Part shown: positions 61,472-64,000 of the stretch, in pieces
How positions within the stretch are numbered: position 1 is the stretch's first letter
Layout of the letters: every line of letters begins with the position of its first letter
NCBI GenBank assembly: GCA_002221725.1
Contig: NJFT01000121.1
Coordinates: 52,707-116,706 of the forward strand
From: Scedosporium boydii
Taxonomy: Eukaryota > Ascomycota > Sordariomycetes > Microascales > Microascaceae
Direction of reading: 5' to 3'
DNA length: 64,000 bases
The notes under the pieces: model-generated
Databases searched by the model: none
What the model saw: only the letters and a program-made list of their open reading frames with translations
Told to the model about the DNA's origin: nothing
Made by a program: the position numbers and the translations under genes

Positions 61472-62937
61472 ATGGCCGACATCACACCCTCCAAGCAGGT
61501 AAGTCGCGTCTTCTACCAGCCAAATGGGGTTTACGCGTGTTTCTTCGCGTCATTTAGACCGAGAGCTAACAAGGACCTTTCCGAACATAGGCTGCCACTG
61601 CCATCGAGGCTTTCAAGATGGAGTCTCCTGTTAAGAAGCTCAACTTCAATGCCGCCGACAAGGAGAACAACCCCGACGCCGTCGCCGTCCAGGACACCAA
61701 GTCCGTTATCACCGAGGTCAAGAAGGTCGAGCAGCAGCCCGCTGCTCCCACCGTCAAGCCCGAAGAGGCCGATGAGCCCCTCCTCCAAGAGAACCCTCAG
61801 CGCTTCGTTCTCTTCCCCATCAAGTACCACGAGGTAAGCCACATCGCGACGCGTCCTATATAATTATACGATCAAACCCGGAGATCAATTCGAGTCTGAC
61901 GAACCGATTGCAATGTACAGATTTGGCAAATGTACAAGAAGGCCGAGGCCTCTTTCTGGACCGCCGAGGAGATCGATCTCTCCAAGGATCTCCACGACTG
62001 GAACAACAAGCTCAATGATGACGAGAAGTATTTCGTCTCGCACATTCTTGCCTTCTTCGCCGCCTCCGACGGTATCGTCAACGAGAACCTCGTTGAGCGA
62101 TTCAGCGCCGAGGTCCAGATCCCCGAGGCCCGCTGCTTCTACGGTTTCCAAATCATGATGGAGAACATCCACTCCGAGACCTACTCTCTCCTCATTGACA
62201 CCTACATCAAGGAGCCCGCCCAGAGGACTCACCTCTTCAACGCCATTGAGACTAGTATGTCCCTTAATCCCTCATACAATACAGATGCCTCGTATGATAT
62301 TGAATCGCATGACTAATCGCCCGCATTAGTTCCCTGCATCCGCAAGAAGGCCGACTGGGCTCTCCGCTGGATTGCTGACCGCGAGGCCACCTTCGCTCAG
62401 CGTCTCGTTGCCTTCGCTGCCGTCGAGGGTATCTTCTTCAGCGGTGCCTTTGCCTCCATTTTCTGGCTCAAGAAGCGTGGCCTCATGCCCGGTCTTACCT
62501 TCTCCAATGAGCTCATCTCCCGTGACGAGGGTCTCCACACCGACTTCGCGTGCCTCCTGTTCTCCCACCTCAAGCACCGCCCCGACAAGCAGCTCATCAA
62601 GGACATCATTGTTGATGCCGTCAAGATCGAGCAGGAGTTCCTCACTGAGGCCCTCCCCTGTGCCCTTCTCGGCATGAACGCGAACCTCATGAAGCAGTAC
62701 ATTGAATTCGTCGCCGACAGGCTGCTCGTCGCCCTCGGAAACGAGAAGATCTACAGGTCCGCCAACCCCTTCGACTTCATGGAGAACATCTCCCTCGGTG
62801 GCAAGACCAACTTCTTCGAGAAGCGTGTTGGTGACTACCAGAAGGCCGGCGTCATGGCCAGCACTAAGAGGAACGAGGAGACTGCCACCGATGCCAGCGG
62901 GGATGGCGGTGCCTTCACTTTCGACGAGGACTTCTAA
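61472..62937 (+). CDS. rnr2: Ribonucleoside-diphosphate reductase small subunit, four exons, 403 aa
   Basis: Exons 61472-61498, 61591-61833, 61921-62254 and 62330-62937. Introns are 92, 87 and 75 nt with donors GTAAGT, GTAAGC and GTATGT and acceptors TAG, CAG and TAG; phases agree. The enzyme, with the large subunit, makes dNTPs for DNA synthesis; this subunit holds the di-iron centre and tyrosyl radical. All ligands are present: D140, E171, H174, E234, E268 and H271, with the radical Tyr at 178 in the context ENIHSETY. The C-terminal FTFDEDF is the tail that docks on the large subunit. The N-terminus has a short [10 protein letters not shown] segment typical of eukaryotic R2. The strong bias to C-ending codons fits high expression. 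Confidence 0.97.
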
Positions 62938-63539
62938 ACGCACACTCACCGCCGTTTCTTGGCATTCGGTATGCGCGCATGCTGCACTGTTTATTTCTTG
63001 ATGTCGCCATCGTTGCACATATACCACTGATCCCCCAATGAGGCGGGATCGCATGCAACTACACTGGGATTAGGGGACTTGGAAGCACCTTTTCATTTGT
63101 CGGGTTTTGTTATGGCATGGTTTCTAAAGATACGCGTACTCGTCAGTACCACATGGTTCACTCCGGCGTTAAAAGGCGGCACAGCACTGGGTTTTTGTTT
63201 TTCTACTCTTATCAAACGGAGATAGGGGAGGTATTCTGACTTGGAAATGGTTGTCGGTTGGGAGGTGGCTGGGTTTATTGTGATGCCGACGACGAAGGAA
63301 ATGTACACTACGGATTAGTGATAATTCACACCCATAACTTCAAGCTTCGATCCTTCACCTCTATCAGTGACGTCTAACATCCGCATCCCCCCGAGCACAG
63401 GAGTGGTAGGCACGTTTCTTGGTTCTAGAATGCAGTTCGATAATGCTAATCATAAACGCTCGTATGACATGAATCGATTCCAAACCACGTCAACGCCCTC
63501 AATTCACACCGCCTTTCCGCCTTAGCATGCGACTAGCTA
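62938..63539. other. Shared 3' region of convergent rnr2 and SRP9/21 genes
   Basis: 0.6 kb between two stop codons, with no recognisable gene. Both 3' UTRs must lie here. Confidence 0.6.
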
Positions 63540-63944
63540 TCACCTCTTGCCCTTCTTCTTTTTCTTCCCACCACCACCACCCGCTTGTCCCTTCTCCGGA
63601 ACCTGCGCGCCCTTACCCGCCTCCGCACCAGCACTCGCGCCCTGCGCATCACCAGCAGCAGGAGCCTTCTCCTTCTCCACCTCACCGCCCTGCTGTTGCA
63701 CCTCGTCCCTAGCACCCTTCAACCCCGCCATCCCCTTGCTCAGCTTCCCCAGCACCTGGATGAGCCGGTTCACCTCCGCCGCCTTGGTGGTCTTGTACTT
63801 GAGGGTGGCGCCGCTGACGGGGTCGAAGGTCTTGAGGGTGAGCCTTGCGCGAGGGGCGCGGGGGGTCGCGTCCGCGGCGGGGGTGGGCTCTTCGGTTTGT
63901 TTTATGCGAGGGCGTTTAATGGAGTATTTTGTTGTTATGCGGGT
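63540..63944 (-). CDS. Signal recognition particle SRP9/SRP21 subunit, 3' exon, partial
   Basis: The exon runs from 63944, just after a TAG acceptor at 63947-63945 with a CTGAC branch site about 15 nt further upstream, to the TGA at 63542-63540. It encodes 134 residues. The start of the gene is right of the window. The SRP9-21 domain is recognisable in ITTKYSIK and in LTLKTFDPVSGATLKYKTTKAAEVNRLIQVLGKL. The subunit binds the Alu part of SRP RNA and takes part in co-translational targeting to the ER. A Gly- then Lys-rich tail (GGGGGKKKKKGKR) closes the protein, as in fungal SRP21-type members. The upstream splice phase is assumed to be zero; this cannot be checked inside the window. Confidence 0.85.
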   Translation of the reverse strand, partial: TRITTKYSIKRPRIKQTEEPTPAADATPRAPRARLTLKTFDPVSGATLKYKTTKAAEVNRLIQVLGKLSKGMAGLKGARDEVQQQGGEVEKEKAPAAGDAQGASAGAEAGKGAQVPEKGQAGGGGGKKKKKGKR

Positions 63945-64000
63945 CTATAGTGTGTTTTCCGGTCAGCTTGTTTCTTTCCCTTTTCTTGCGAAGGAAGGGT

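Noticed and set aside
62326..63054. 242-codon minus-strand frame over rnr2 exon 4
   Set aside because: Antisense shadow produced by the strong C-ending codon bias of rnr2.
1..64000. CRISPR arrays, insertion sequences, bacterial operons, phage genes, rRNA
   Set aside because: None seen. Gene structure is that of a filamentous ascomycete throughout, and the only tandem repeats are short microsatellite- or minisatellite-like tracts.

Overview
The window reads as nuclear DNA of a filamentous ascomycete (Pezizomycotina). The evidence is: genes broken by short GT-AG introns of about 60-140 nt with CTAAC/CTGAC-type branch sites, intact fungal families (NADPH oxidase A, CBM21 glycogen-targeting PP1 subunit, Dcp2 with a long disordered tail, DUF4112), and no bacterial or phage features. 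A Sordariomycete-type genome is my best guess, but the sequence alone does not settle the class. All exon structures below were worked out by hand from reading frame, splice signals and family knowledge.

Layout. 0-3 kb: the 3' part of an Ap4A phosphorylase (ATP adenylyltransferase) gene, then a Myb/SANT-like protein on the minus strand. 3-8.5 kb: no convincing gene, but a degenerate ~21-bp minisatellite. 8.5-15.2 kb: NADPH oxidase noxA and a BCS1-related AAA ATPase, both minus, separated by 3 kb. 16.2-17.2 kb: a frame-broken kinase-like gene. 17.2-40.3 kb: about 23 kb in which I find no supportable gene; it carries most copies of a dispersed 9-bp motif, TACGRAGTA. 40.3-47 kb: a PP1 glycogen-targeting subunit (Gac1 type) with a long leader holding small uORFs, then a small orphan protein. 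48-53.2 kb: pus1 (tRNA pseudouridine synthase) and dcp2 (mRNA decapping), convergent. 54.5-58.7 kb: a DUF4112 protein and two small Cys-rich proteins of unknown function. 61.5-64 kb: the ribonucleotide reductase small subunit, with ACGCGT boxes upstream, and the 3' part of an SRP9/SRP21 gene running off the right edge.

No gene cluster or operon-like system is visible. The genes are mostly housekeeping (nucleotide metabolism, RNA modification and decay, protein targeting, glycogen/PP1 control) plus one developmental ROS enzyme. The observations most worth following are: an alternative reading frame at the start of pus1 that looks like a mitochondrial presequence and could splice in frame into the enzyme; the TACGRAGTA motif family; the array of leucine-rich decapping-factor motifs in the Dcp2 tail; an Atg8-binding-like motif in the orphan protein at 46.5 kb; and a four-module Cys/His protein at 58 kb.
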